Shown piece by piece: positions 44,425-52,891 of a DNA stretch of 64,000 nt. Every line of letters begins with the position of its first letter. Positions within the stretch are counted from its first letter, which is position 1. The notes below the pieces were generated by a model. That model did not search any database and was not told where the DNA came from. It was given only the letters and a program-made list of their open reading frames with translations. The position numbers were made by a program, and so were the translations under genes. Source of the stretch: Winogradskya consettensis (lineage in GTDB: Bacteria > Actinomycetota > Actinomycetes > Mycobacteriales > Micromonosporaceae); the NCBI RefSeq assembly GCF_018332715.1, contig NZ_BOQP01000035.1:62001-126000 (forward strand). Direction: 5' to 3'.

Positions 44425-44456
44425 GGTTCTTTTCGCCGCTGACGACGAAAAGGACC
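44425..44456 (+). promoter_or_regulatory. Hairpin covering the ribosome binding site of the VanW gene
   Basis: An 11-bp stem (44425-44435 with 44446-44456, one G-U pair) with a 10-nt loop. The 3' arm contains AAGGA, the binding site for the TTG start at 44460. The structure could mask translation, or terminate transcription from upstream. Confidence 0.45.
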
Positions 44457-44459
44457 ACG

Positions 44460-46172
44460 TTGACCGCCGTTTCCGAGCAAGCCCCGGCCGAAGTGACTGA
44501 GGATTCCACGCCGCTCAACCGCAAACGGATCATCGTGGTGGGCACGGTCGCCGCTGTGCTGATCGCGGCGGCGGGTGTCACCGCCTGGGTCTACGGCGGC
44601 GACGTGCCGCGCGGCACCCGGGTCCTGGGCCTGGACCTGGGCGGCAAATCGCGCTCCGAGGCCGAGCGGGCGCTCGCCGAGGGCTTCGGTGCCAAGGTCA
44701 GCGCCCCGGCGAAGATCGACCTCGACGGCGAGCCGGTCACCCTGCAGCCCGCGGAGATCGGGCTCAGCCTCGACGTCACCCGCACGGTCAGCAAGGCGAT
44801 GAAGGGCCACCCCACGATCGTCGGCGAGCGCTCCGTCGACCCCGTGATGCAGCTCGACCGGGCGAAACTCGAGACCGCCCTGCGCGACCAGCTCGACCCG
44901 GAAAAGGTCACGCTCAAGAAGCCCGCGCTCACGTACGCCGGCCTCAAACCCGAGCTCACCTATCCCGCGCCCGGCGAAGGCCTCGATCCGGCCCAGGCGG
45001 CCACCGCGGTCAGCACGGCGTGGCCGCTCGGCGAGACGGCGAAAGTGCCGCTCGTGCAGGTCGCGGCCACCACCGACGCGGCCCAGCTCGACGCGCTCGC
45101 CAAGGACCTGGCCGAGCCCGCGGTCGCCGCGCCGGTCACGATCAACGTCGCCGGCAAGTCGTTCACCCTGACCCCGGCCGCGATCGCGAAGGGCCTGATC
45201 TTCAGGTCGGACGACGCCGGCCTCCTGACCCCCACCATCGACGCCAAAAAACTGCACACCGCCGCGGCCAAGGAGTTCGCCAAGGTCGAGAAGGCCCCCA
45301 CCGAGGCCGCCATCAAACTGGTCAAGGGCAAACCCAAGATCTCCGCGGGTACGCCCGGAGACCTCGTCGACCTGACCGCCCTCGCCCCGGCCCTGCTCGC
45401 CGTCCTGCGCGACCCGGCGCCCCGGGAGCTCGACGCGACCCTCAGCAAGCAGGATTCCGACGTCACCGCCGCGAGCCTCACCAAACTGGGCGTCAAGGAG
45501 AAAGTCTCGACGTTCACCACGAACTTCACCGGCGGCGCCAGTTCACCCCGCAGCCAGAACATCATGACCGTCGCCCGTGCGGTGGACGGCGCGGTCGTCC
45601 AGCCCGGCGCGACGTTCTCCCTCAACGGCCACACCGGCGAACGCGACTACGCCGCGGGCTACCAGGACGCCCCGGTCATCGTCGGCGGCAAACTCGAACC
45701 GGGCGTCGGCGGTGGCGCCTCGCAGTTCACCACCACCCTCTTCAACGCTGCCTACTACGCGGGCCTGCAGGACGTCGAGCACAAACCCCACTCGTTCTAC
45801 TTCTCCCGTTACCCCGCGGTCATCGAGTCGACGATCTTCTACCCGACCCTCGACCTCAAATTCAAGAACACCACTCCGTACGGCATCTTCGTCGACACGT
45901 CCTACACCAGCAGCTCCGTGACGGTGACGATGTGGAGCACCAAGATCTACGACAGCGTCAAAACGGTCTACGGCCCCCGTCGCAACACCACCTCACCGCC
46001 CACGGTCCACCGCGAGCCGGGCCCCAAATGCATCACTAGCAGCGGACTCCCAGGTTTCACCCAGGACGCATGGCGCGTCATCCGCAAAGATGGCAAAGAG
46101 ATCGAGCGCAAGAAGTTCACTTGGCGCTACGATCCCGAACCACGATTCATCTGCGGCGAAGAGCCGGAGTAA
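44460..46172 (+). CDS. VanW-family cell-envelope protein
   Basis: A 570-residue protein with a cytoplasmic N terminus, one membrane helix (about residues 24-47), two peptidoglycan-binding-like PG_binding_4 regions (about 60-340) and a VanW domain (about 355-500) with RSQNIMTVARAVDGAVVQPGATFSLN, then GGGASQFTTTLFNAAYYAGL. It resembles YoaR/VanW proteins of Gram-positives and is probably an envelope protein acting on or binding peptidoglycan. It starts with TTG 44460 after AAAGGA, which lies in a hairpin. A small membrane protein gene follows 19 bp downstream. Confidence 0.82.
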   Translation: MTAVSEQAPAEVTEDSTPLNRKRIIVVGTVAAVLIAAAGVTAWVYGGDVPRGTRVLGLDLGGKSRSEAERALAEGFGAKVSAPAKIDLDGEPVTLQPAEIGLSLDVTRTVSKAMKGHPTIVGERSVDPVMQLDRAKLETALRDQLDPEKVTLKKPALTYAGLKPELTYPAPGEGLDPAQAATAVSTAWPLGETAKVPLVQVAATTDAAQLDALAKDLAEPAVAAPVTINVAGKSFTLTPAAIAKGLIFRSDDAGLLTPTIDAKKLHTAAAKEFAKVEKAPTEAAIKLVKGKPKISAGTPGDLVDLTALAPALLAVLRDPAPRELDATLSKQDSDVTAASLTKLGVKEKVSTFTTNFTGGASSPRSQNIMTVARAVDGAVVQPGATFSLNGHTGERDYAAGYQDAPVIVGGKLEPGVGGGASQFTTTLFNAAYYAGLQDVEHKPHSFYFSRYPAVIESTIFYPTLDLKFKNTTPYGIFVDTSYTSSSVTVTMWSTKIYDSVKTVYGPRRNTTSPPTVHREPGPKCITSSGLPGFTQDAWRVIRKDGKEIERKKFTWRYDPEPRFICGEEPE

Positions 46173-46191
46173 GCCCCGAAGGAGAACCGGC

Positions 46192-46656
46192 ATGAGGCAG
46201 CGCTGGGTGTCGATCGCAACAATCGCGGCAGCCCTCTTCGCGATCAACGTGATCGCCAGGCTGATCAGCCACTTCGGCTACCCCGACAACGACACCGCCG
46301 AAAGCCGCATCTCCATCGTCATGTTCGCGGTCATCGGCATCGTCCTCGCCGTCCTCACCTACCTCCGCAGCCAACGCCTCCCCGCCGCCCAATGGCTCCC
46401 CGACCTCGCCGCAGCCGCCGTCGCCGGCATGCTCCTGACGATCCTCATCGGGCCCTTCGCCAGCGGTGACTACCCGTTCTCCTCCGGCGCCGGCAACTTC
46501 TTCTCCCAGATCTGGCTCTACAGCGGCTTCGCCATCGTGGGCACCCTGCTCGGCTACTGGGTCGCCACCATGCTGGGGCGGGACTACCGGTCCAAGTCCT
46601 TGAAAGCTTTCTCGCAGGCTCGGGCGGGTAGGCCTCGTCGGGTTGTTCGGCGATGA
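46192..46656 (+). CDS. Small membrane protein
   Basis: A 154-residue protein with four hydrophobic segments at about residues 5-25, 39-58, 70-90 and 107-127, and a basic tail ending RRVVRR. ATG 46192 has GAAGGAG 8 bp upstream, a strong ribosome site. It is 19 bp downstream of the VanW gene and probably cotranscribed. No family recognised; it could assist the VanW-type protein in the membrane. Confidence 0.7.
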   Translation: MRQRWVSIATIAAALFAINVIARLISHFGYPDNDTAESRISIVMFAVIGIVLAVLTYLRSQRLPAAQWLPDLAAAAVAGMLLTILIGPFASGDYPFSSGAGNFFSQIWLYSGFAIVGTLLGYWVATMLGRDYRSKSLKAFSQARAGRPRRVVRR

Positions 46657-47191
46657 GTTTTCGGAAGCCCGTTGTGCTCGTTCTTTCACCGACCGGTCAC
46701 TCTCTGGGCCGCCTGAGTCTGCTCGTTACGGCCTCGCGTGTACCCGTTCGTTGATCGCGCGACTTTGCTGGGCAGGCGGCTTGGCTGGTGGATCGGTCAG
46801 AGGGCCGGCCAACCGGGCGTGCCGTCCGCGGCCGCAGTGAGGCCGGCGCCTCGTAGGGCCATTCCACAAGTTTCGGATCGGTCGCGTTCGGGGCGCCGTC
46901 TTTAGCCCTTTTATCTGGCTTTTCTGGGGCTGGGTGGGACCGTTCTCAGGCTGTGATCTCCACTCCTGGGCCGGTGACCGAGGCCCGGGGCCGGCCCTGG
47001 GTAGGCCGGCCATCGTCCGGGGCGCCCTGCCAGGGCGCATCTGAGGGATCACGACGGCCTGCGCCGGGTTCAGCTTTCGTCTCGCGGCGCGCGATACAAC
47101 GCCGTTCGCGGGTGCGGCGGTCGGTGGCTCGGGTTGCCGGCTCAGGGTCAGGGCGGACTTCAGTCAGGGTGGGGCGGGCGGCCAGGGGCCA
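46657..47191. other. Intergenic stretch without a recognisable gene
   Basis: About 535 bp between the small membrane protein and the convergent GNAT gene. Several short frames exist on both strands but all have shadow-like Arg/Pro/Gly-rich composition and no ribosome site. Base composition is less GC-extreme around 46680-46920. No RNA gene, repeat or clear terminator seen. Confidence 0.5.
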
Positions 47192-48154
47192 TTAGAGGGG
47201 GGCTTCGCGGGTCAGGTAGGTGTGGTGGGTCCGGAAGGTGAGTTTCTGGTAGAGGGCGACGGCGGCGGTGTTGCGTTCCTCGACCTGGAGGTAGGTGCGG
47301 GGGGCTTGTTGCTGGAGGGCCCAATGGCCGACTGCGCGCATGACGTGGGCGGCCAGTCCGCGGCGGCGGGCGGAGGGGGCTGTCTGGATGAGGGAGAGGC
47401 CCAGCCAGCGGTCGGGGCCGGTGATGACGCCGCGGGCGACCGCGATGGGGGTGCCGCCGGGGTCGAGGACCGAGGCGAAGACCGCTTCCCGGACGCCGGT
47501 GATGATGCGTCGGCCGGTGGGGGGCAGGCCGCCTTTGTGATCGGCGACCATGGCGTACCAGGCGTCGGTGGGGGTGTCGGCCAGTTCGACGGTGGGCAGG
47601 TCGGGGCGGGCCGTGGTGGCTTCGAGCATGGTGGTGACCCGGGTGGTCTGGACGAGGGTGAGGGGGCGGGCTGTCCAGCCCCGGGAATCGAGGGCGGCGT
47701 TCACGGGTGCGGCCAGGGGCATCGGGGTGTTGATCATTGCGCGCTGGCCGTGGGCTGCGTACCACTGCTCGACCGCGTCGATGGCTGCTTCGAGGGTGCG
47801 GTCGGGGTCGCCGATCGGGAGGGCGGAGTTTGCCCGGCCCGTCCAGTTGTCGGCGGCGCGCAGGATCCAGGAGCCCAGGGTGGCTTGCGTCGGGGCGGGC
47901 CAGGCCTCGTTGGCGGCCAGTTCCAGGGCCACGACGTCGGCGGCCGGCGGGCGGCGCGCGGCGGGCACCCGTTTTGCCCGGTGAATCTCATTGAGCGGTA
48001 CGCGCAGAGTCCCCTTGGGCGTCGCCAGAGTGAGATCCGTCTCGGTTAGTTCGACCAGCTCGCCGAGCGCATCTGTGAAGAGCGGGCGATCCTGGGAAAC
48101 ACCTACAATTCGACGAACGACAACCCGGTGTCCCACATCCTGCCGTCGGAGCAC
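47192..48154 (-). CDS. GNAT-family N-acetyltransferase with SH3-like N-terminal domain
   Basis: A 320-residue protein. Residues about 1-65 are beta-rich (GHRVVVRRIVG, LVELTETDLTLATPKGTLRVP), suggesting an SH3-like fold. The rest resembles a tandem GNAT, with the C-terminal acetyl-CoA-binding part IQTAPSARRRGLAAHVMRAVGHWA (in outline, near residue 265). GTG 48154 follows GGAGGGGGG. It is divergent from fdxA with an 83-bp gap. Substrate unknown; conserved neighbour of fdxA-dapC in several actinomycetes. Confidence 0.78.
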   Translation of the reverse strand: MLRRQDVGHRVVVRRIVGVSQDRPLFTDALGELVELTETDLTLATPKGTLRVPLNEIHRAKRVPAARRPPAADVVALELAANEAWPAPTQATLGSWILRAADNWTGRANSALPIGDPDRTLEAAIDAVEQWYAAHGQRAMINTPMPLAAPVNAALDSRGWTARPLTLVQTTRVTTMLEATTARPDLPTVELADTPTDAWYAMVADHKGGLPPTGRRIITGVREAVFASVLDPGGTPIAVARGVITGPDRWLGLSLIQTAPSARRRGLAAHVMRAVGHWALQQQAPRTYLQVEERNTAAVALYQKLTFRTHHTYLTREAPL

Positions 48155-48237
48155 GTGCCACCCCCCTCCGGCGAGATACTAGGCTCTGCCCGTAACGTCG
48201 CGCTCTCCTGCGGCGTGGCTCTGGAAGGGAAAGACCA

Positions 48238-48564
48238 GTGACTTACATCATCGCTGAGCCCTGCGTCGATGTGCTCGACAAGGCATGCATCGAGGAGTGC
48301 CCGGTCGACTGCATCTACGAGGGCAATCGGATGCTCTACATCCACCCCGATGAGTGTGTCGACTGCGGTGCGTGTGAGCCGGTCTGCCCGGTGGAGGCGA
48401 TCTTCTACGAAGACGACGTCCCGGAGCAGTGGAAGGACTACACCAACGCCAACTACGAGTTCTTCGAGGACCTGGGCTCGCCCGGTGGCGCCTCGAAGGT
48501 TGGCAAGATCGACAAGGACACGCCGTTCGTGCTGTCCCAGCCGCCGCGCGGGGATGCGCACTGA
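48238..48564 (+). CDS. fdxA: Seven-iron ferredoxin FdxA
   Basis: A 108-residue ferredoxin with [3Fe-4S] and [4Fe-4S] clusters. The cysteines are C9, C17, C21 and C25 in the first motif and C40, C43, C46 and C50 in CVDCGACEPVC, the pattern of actinobacterial FdxA. It is a cytoplasmic electron carrier. The GTG start is preceded by GGGAAAGA. The TGA is 2 bp before the GTG of dapC, so these are cotranscribed. Confidence 0.93.
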   Translation: MTYIIAEPCVDVLDKACIEECPVDCIYEGNRMLYIHPDECVDCGACEPVCPVEAIFYEDDVPEQWKDYTNANYEFFEDLGSPGGASKVGKIDKDTPFVLSQPPRGDAH

Positions 48565-48566
48565 CC

Positions 48567-49655
48567 GTGTTGTCCGCGGCGCTGCCTGATTTCCCCTGGG
48601 ACCTGCTCGAGCCGGCCAAGGCCGTTGCCGCCGCGCACCCCGACGGCCTCGTCGACCTCTCGGTCGGCACGCCCGTCGACCCGGTGCCGGCGGCGGTCCG
48701 GGCCGCTCTCACTGCCGCTTCCGACGCGCCGGGCTATCCGCTGACCGCGGGGACCCCGGCGCTGCGTGCGGCGATAGCCGGCTGGCTGGCCCGTTCCTGT
48801 GCCATCTCGGGAACTCCCGGGGTGCTGCCCACGATCGGCTCGAAGGAACTCGTCGCCTGGCTGCCCACCCTGCTCGGCGTCGGCCCCGGTGACGTGGTCG
48901 TCATCCCCCAGGTGTGCTACCCGACGTACGAGGTCGGCGTGAAACTGGCCGGTGCCGAGGTGGTCCGCTCCGACTCGCTGACCGCGCTGGGCCCGGACCC
49001 GCGGGTGAAGCTCGTCTGGATCAACTCGCCGTCCAACCCGACCGGCAAGGTCCTGCCCGCGGCCCACCTGCGCAAGGTGGTCGACTGGGCCCGCGAGCGC
49101 AACGCCGTCGTGGTCAGCGACGAGTGTTACCTCTCCCTGGGCTGGGACGAGTCCCCGGTCTCCGTGCTCTCCGACGAGGTCTGCGGCGGCGACTACACCG
49201 GTGTCATCGCGGTGCACTCGCTCTCCAAGCGCTCCAACCTCGCCGGTTACCGGGCCGGGTTCGTGGCGGGCGACCTGGCCGTGATCAAGGAGTTGCTGGC
49301 GGTTCGCAAGCACGCCGGGATGATCGTGCCGGCGCCGGTGCAGGCCGCGATGATCGCCGCGCTCGACGACGAGGATCACGTTGTTGAGCAGCGCAAACGC
49401 TATGCGGCACGGCGTGAGTCGCTGCGTGCGGCGTTGACGGCCGCCGGCTTCACGATCGAGTTCTCGACTGCCGGGCTCTATCTGTGGTCGACCCGCGGCG
49501 AGGACTGCTGGAAGACCGTCGACTGGCTCGCCGAGCGCGGGATCCTCGCGGCGCCGGGTGCCTTCTACGGTCCGTCCGCGGCCCAGCACGTACGGATCGC
49601 GTTGACGGCCACCGATGAAAGAGTCGCCGCGGCTGTTGCCCGTCTCACTGCCTGA
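48567..49655 (+). CDS. dapC: Succinyldiaminopimelate aminotransferase DapC
   Basis: A 362-residue class-I PLP aminotransferase of the DapC type, which converts succinyl-amino-ketopimelate to succinyl-diaminopimelate for lysine and peptidoglycan. The substrate-loop beginning LPDFPWDLLEPAKAVA, INSPSNPTGKVL (about residue 152) and the PLP lysine in HSLSKRSNLAGYRAGF (about 215) are visible. GTG 48567 sits directly after the fdxA stop; the fdxA-dapC arrangement is conserved in actinobacteria. Confidence 0.9.
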   Translation: MLSAALPDFPWDLLEPAKAVAAAHPDGLVDLSVGTPVDPVPAAVRAALTAASDAPGYPLTAGTPALRAAIAGWLARSCAISGTPGVLPTIGSKELVAWLPTLLGVGPGDVVVIPQVCYPTYEVGVKLAGAEVVRSDSLTALGPDPRVKLVWINSPSNPTGKVLPAAHLRKVVDWARERNAVVVSDECYLSLGWDESPVSVLSDEVCGGDYTGVIAVHSLSKRSNLAGYRAGFVAGDLAVIKELLAVRKHAGMIVPAPVQAAMIAALDDEDHVVEQRKRYAARRESLRAALTAAGFTIEFSTAGLYLWSTRGEDCWKTVDWLAERGILAAPGAFYGPSAAQHVRIALTATDERVAAAVARLTA

Positions 49656-49761
49656 TCAGGAGATCTACGTCCCTGACCGGCCGAACGGGGTACCCGGAAA
49701 TCGCTTCCTGTCGCTACCCTGGTTGGTGCAGCTGTGACGGCGTGAGAACGGGGAGGCTGTC

Positions 49762-50178
49762 GTGGGCGACGGGATGAATGTCGAGACTGGTGGGTTGACC
49801 GACTTCTCGAGGGCGGTGCACGCGGATACTGATGTCTTCCTGGGGCCGGCTACCGACCGGGCTCAGGTGCAGTTCCGCGAGGGTGTCCTCTTCGGGCAGG
49901 GCAATGCCAGCGACGCTGTGAAGCTGGCCAAGGAGAACTACGCGACGGCTCTGGGCATCTCGCTGCAGAACCTCGAGCAGTACGTCAAGGCGGCCAGGCT
50001 GATGGCGAACGCCGCCGAGAAGGCAGCCGCCGCGTTCGAGGAGTCGGACGCGCGCTCGGCCGACGGTGTGAGCCTGGCGCAGCAGGCGCTGTGGGACGCC
50101 GCGGAAGAAGCCCGTCGCATCGACGAAGCAGCAGCTCAGGCGTACCGCCGCCATGGTGGACAGGCGGTGATGATGTGA
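49762..50178 (+). CDS. Helical WXG100-like type VII secretion-associated protein
   Basis: A 138-residue, mostly helical, Ala-rich protein (TALGISLQNLEQYVKAARLMANAAEKAA) with no W-x-G turn visible. It resembles the small EspE/EspF or WXG-like partners encoded next to mycosins. GTG 49762 has GGGGAGG 5 bp upstream. It overlaps the next gene (GTGA) and begins a three-gene cassette with a PPE-like protein and mycosin. I infer it binds the PPE-like protein as a secretion partner. Confidence 0.65.
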   Translation: MGDGMNVETGGLTDFSRAVHADTDVFLGPATDRAQVQFREGVLFGQGNASDAVKLAKENYATALGISLQNLEQYVKAARLMANAAEKAAAAFEESDARSADGVSLAQQALWDAAEEARRIDEAAAQAYRRHGGQAVMM

Positions 50179-51743
50179 CTGACTGGAATTCCTACAACAC
50201 GCCTCGCCTGTGGTCGATGGTCGCCAACGAGGACAACAGCGAGGCCTGGCGTCAGGTCGCGGCCTGGGGCGACATGTCCGACTCGGTCAAGGACCAGCGC
50301 GGCCTGCTCATCAACGCCCGCGAGAAGCTCATCGCGATCTGGCCCCCGGAGGAGAACGCCTCGTCCGAGGCCTTCGTGAAGAAGCTCAACAGCCTGCTCG
50401 ACCGCATGGACGTCGCCAAGGCCGAGGCCATGGACACGGCCGTCGGGATGGGCAACATCCTCGACGCGCTGCGCCATGCGAAAGAGAACATCGAGCCGCT
50501 CTACGAGCAGCACTACGACAAGAGCCACGACATCGTGCCGGCCTGGTGGGACAGCGCCGAGGACGAGATCGACCAGCAGGCGCGATCCCACATGATGGTC
50601 GCTGAGGCGATCGTCCAGGAAAACGTCGGCAAGATCCGCATCCCCGAGCCCTACTCGATGGACATCCAGGCGCCCCGGGGCGGTGAGACGGAGACCGAGA
50701 CGAGTAACGGCGGCGACAGCAGCAGCACCGGCACCTCGACCCGGATCGGCACTCCTACCTCGATCAAGGTGCCGCACAACCCGCCGCCGCCGACCCCCGG
50801 CGGCCCGGGTGACGACCCGTCCCAGCCGACCGACGGCACCGGCCCCGGCAGCAACCCGCCGACCAGCGGAAATCCCCCCGGCTCGAGCAACCCTCCCGGC
50901 AGCACCACGCCGATCGACAGCGGCAACGGCGGCCCCGGCGGTGGTGGAGGCGGCGGGACGGTGCCGACCACCGGGCCCGGGCTGTCCGGTGTCATCACAC
51001 CGCCCGCGGCCACGAACCCGGGTGTCGCCCCGCCCGGCGGCACCCTGCCGCCCAGCACGGGCGTCATCGGCGGTGGCGGTGGCATCGGTGGTGGCGGCGT
51101 GATCACGCCGGGTGTCCTGCCCGGCGCAGGCCCGGTCACCGGTGGCACCGGCGGCAGGGGGACCCCGATCCGTGGTGGTGGCACGATCGGCGGTTCCGGC
51201 CTGACCGGCGAAGGTGTCGGCGGCGCCGGACGCGTCGGTGGGGTAGGAGCAGGTGGAGTCGGTGGCGTGGGCCGTGGCGGTGTCCGCCCCGGCGGAGCGC
51301 GTGCGATGCCCTCGGGAGCGGTCATCGGCGAGTCCGTCGGCGGCTCAGGCCGTGGTGTCGCGGGTGGTGCCCGTGGTGGTGTCGGCGGTGCCGCCGGTCG
51401 TGGCGTTGCCGGCGAACGTGCCGGTGGTGTCGGCGGCCGTGGCGGTGCCGGCGGGGTGAACGGCCGCGCTGGTGCCCGTGGTGCCGGCGGCATGACCCCC
51501 GAGCAGGTCCGCAACGCCCGCCCGGCGCGGCCGTCCTGGCTCCCGCCGGACCCGGAGGGCAAGTCGTCGTCCATGATGTCCGGTGGGCGTGGCGCAGGCC
51601 GTCGCTCCAACGGTGACAGCTCGGAGCAGCCGTTCGACCCCGACAACCCGTGGCAGGTGGCCGAGGGCGTGGATCCGGTCATCGCGCCCGGCTCCGACGG
51701 TGGTTACCACGACCCCGGCCCCAACGTGATCGGCTGGCGTTAG
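50175..51743 (+). CDS. PPE/WXG-like Gly-Pro-rich type VII secretion substrate candidate
   Basis: A 522-residue protein. The first about 165 residues are helical with W-rich patches (NTPRLWSMVANEDNSEAWRQVAAW, in outline; EPLYEQHYDKSHD) and resemble a PPE or WXG100 helical hairpin. Residues about 180-450 are low complexity: a Thr/Pro/Gly linker then repeated GG, GVGG and GRGG runs. The last 60 residues are acidic and Pro-rich with DPDNPWQVAEGV, a motif seen in actinomycete type VII-associated proteins. It overlaps the upstream gene and shares one base with the mycosin start. Secretion by a T7SS encoded elsewhere is inferred. Confidence 0.7.
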   Translation: MTDWNSYNTPRLWSMVANEDNSEAWRQVAAWGDMSDSVKDQRGLLINAREKLIAIWPPEENASSEAFVKKLNSLLDRMDVAKAEAMDTAVGMGNILDALRHAKENIEPLYEQHYDKSHDIVPAWWDSAEDEIDQQARSHMMVAEAIVQENVGKIRIPEPYSMDIQAPRGGETETETSNGGDSSSTGTSTRIGTPTSIKVPHNPPPPTPGGPGDDPSQPTDGTGPGSNPPTSGNPPGSSNPPGSTTPIDSGNGGPGGGGGGGTVPTTGPGLSGVITPPAATNPGVAPPGGTLPPSTGVIGGGGGIGGGGVITPGVLPGAGPVTGGTGGRGTPIRGGGTIGGSGLTGEGVGGAGRVGGVGAGGVGGVGRGGVRPGGARAMPSGAVIGESVGGSGRGVAGGARGGVGGAAGRGVAGERAGGVGGRGGAGGVNGRAGARGAGGMTPEQVRNARPARPSWLPPDPEGKSSSMMSGGRGAGRRSNGDSSEQPFDPDNPWQVAEGVDPVIAPGSDGGYHDPGPNVIGWR

Positions 51744-52882
51744 TGTCCGTGAAACACCTGCCGCGCCTCGCATGGCTGCGCGGCGCGGCCGCGCTCGTCA
51801 CACTTCTTGCGGTGACGTTGACGGCCGCGCCCGCGCACGCCGCTGAGAGTGTGCGTGAGCAGCAGTGGTTCTGGGAGCCGATGAAGCTCGACCAGGCCCA
51901 CCGGATCAGCCAGGGTTCCGGCGTTGTCGTCGGCGTGCTGGACACGGGCCTCGATCGCACCAACATCGATCTCAAAGGTGCGACGTTGCCCGGCCAGGAC
52001 ACGGTCTCGGACAAGGCGCCCGACAACTTCGACGAGGTGCACCACGGCACGGCCATGGCCGGCATCATCGCCGGCCGTGGCCACGGCGCCGACGGCCTGG
52101 ACGGGGTGGTGGGCATCGCCCCCCAGGCCAAGGTCATGCCGCTGAACCCGATCGACGACCCGCTCTACACCGGTCAGGCCATCCGCTGGGCAACGGCTCA
52201 CGGCGCCAAGATCATCAACATGTCGTTCGCGATCCGCCCCTCCGACTCCCTGCATGCGGCCATCCGCGACGCCCGCGCCGCCGGTGTGCTTCTCGTGGCG
52301 TCGGCCGGTAACGGAGCCAACGGCAACGTCGCCGAATATCCGGCCGCGTACCCCGAAGTGCTCGCCGTCGCCTCGCTCGGCCGTGACAACAAGGTCCTGG
52401 GCAACTCGACCTACGGCCCGCAGGTCGACCTGTCCGCCCCCGGCGACAAGATCCCCGGCCCGATCCCCGGCAACAAGTACGGCCTCGAAACCGGAACCAG
52501 CTCCGCGTCCGCCATCGTCTCCGGTGCGGCCGCCCTGATCTGGTCCGAATACCCGGACCTGACCGTCGACGAGGTCGAAGCCCGCCTCCTCGGCACCGTG
52601 ACCGACCGTGGCGCCAAAGGTCGTGACGACCACTACGGTCTTGGCCAGCTGAACCTGATGGCAGCCCTGACCGGCGCGCAGCCCCCGGTAACCGCCGAGC
52701 CGGTCAAGCCCTCCGCCTCCGCGCAGCATTCCGCCTTCGCTGCCCCGACACCCTTGAAACCGGTCGACCGGGGCCTGCCCGGCTGGCTTTTCCTGGTCGC
52801 GGTGGCCGTCGTGCTCCTCATCATCGTCGCCCTGATCGTCTCGGTGGTCCTGCTCGCCCGCCGACGCCGTCGAACCGCTTGA
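51743..52882 (+). CDS. Mycosin-type S8 serine protease (MycP-like)
   Basis: A 379-residue membrane-anchored subtilase. Signal peptide about residues 1-34, catalytic Asp67 in VLDTG, His101 in HHGTAMAG, Ser253 in GTSSASA, and a C-terminal helix (about 346-370) followed by RRRRR. This is the mycosin layout that goes with type VII secretion in actinobacteria, where MycP stabilises the secretion complex and processes substrates. GTG 51743 shares a base with the previous stop (TAGTG). No EccB-E genes are in the window. Confidence 0.88.
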   Translation: MSVKHLPRLAWLRGAAALVTLLAVTLTAAPAHAAESVREQQWFWEPMKLDQAHRISQGSGVVVGVLDTGLDRTNIDLKGATLPGQDTVSDKAPDNFDEVHHGTAMAGIIAGRGHGADGLDGVVGIAPQAKVMPLNPIDDPLYTGQAIRWATAHGAKIINMSFAIRPSDSLHAAIRDARAAGVLLVASAGNGANGNVAEYPAAYPEVLAVASLGRDNKVLGNSTYGPQVDLSAPGDKIPGPIPGNKYGLETGTSSASAIVSGAAALIWSEYPDLTVDEVEARLLGTVTDRGAKGRDDHYGLGQLNLMAALTGAQPPVTAEPVKPSASAQHSAFAAPTPLKPVDRGLPGWLFLVAVAVVLLIIVALIVSVVLLARRRRRTA

Positions 52883-52891
52883 GGTAAGGGC

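Noticed and set aside
46643..47195. Short frames in the gap before the GNAT gene
   Set aside because: None has a ribosome site, plausible composition or similarity I recognise.
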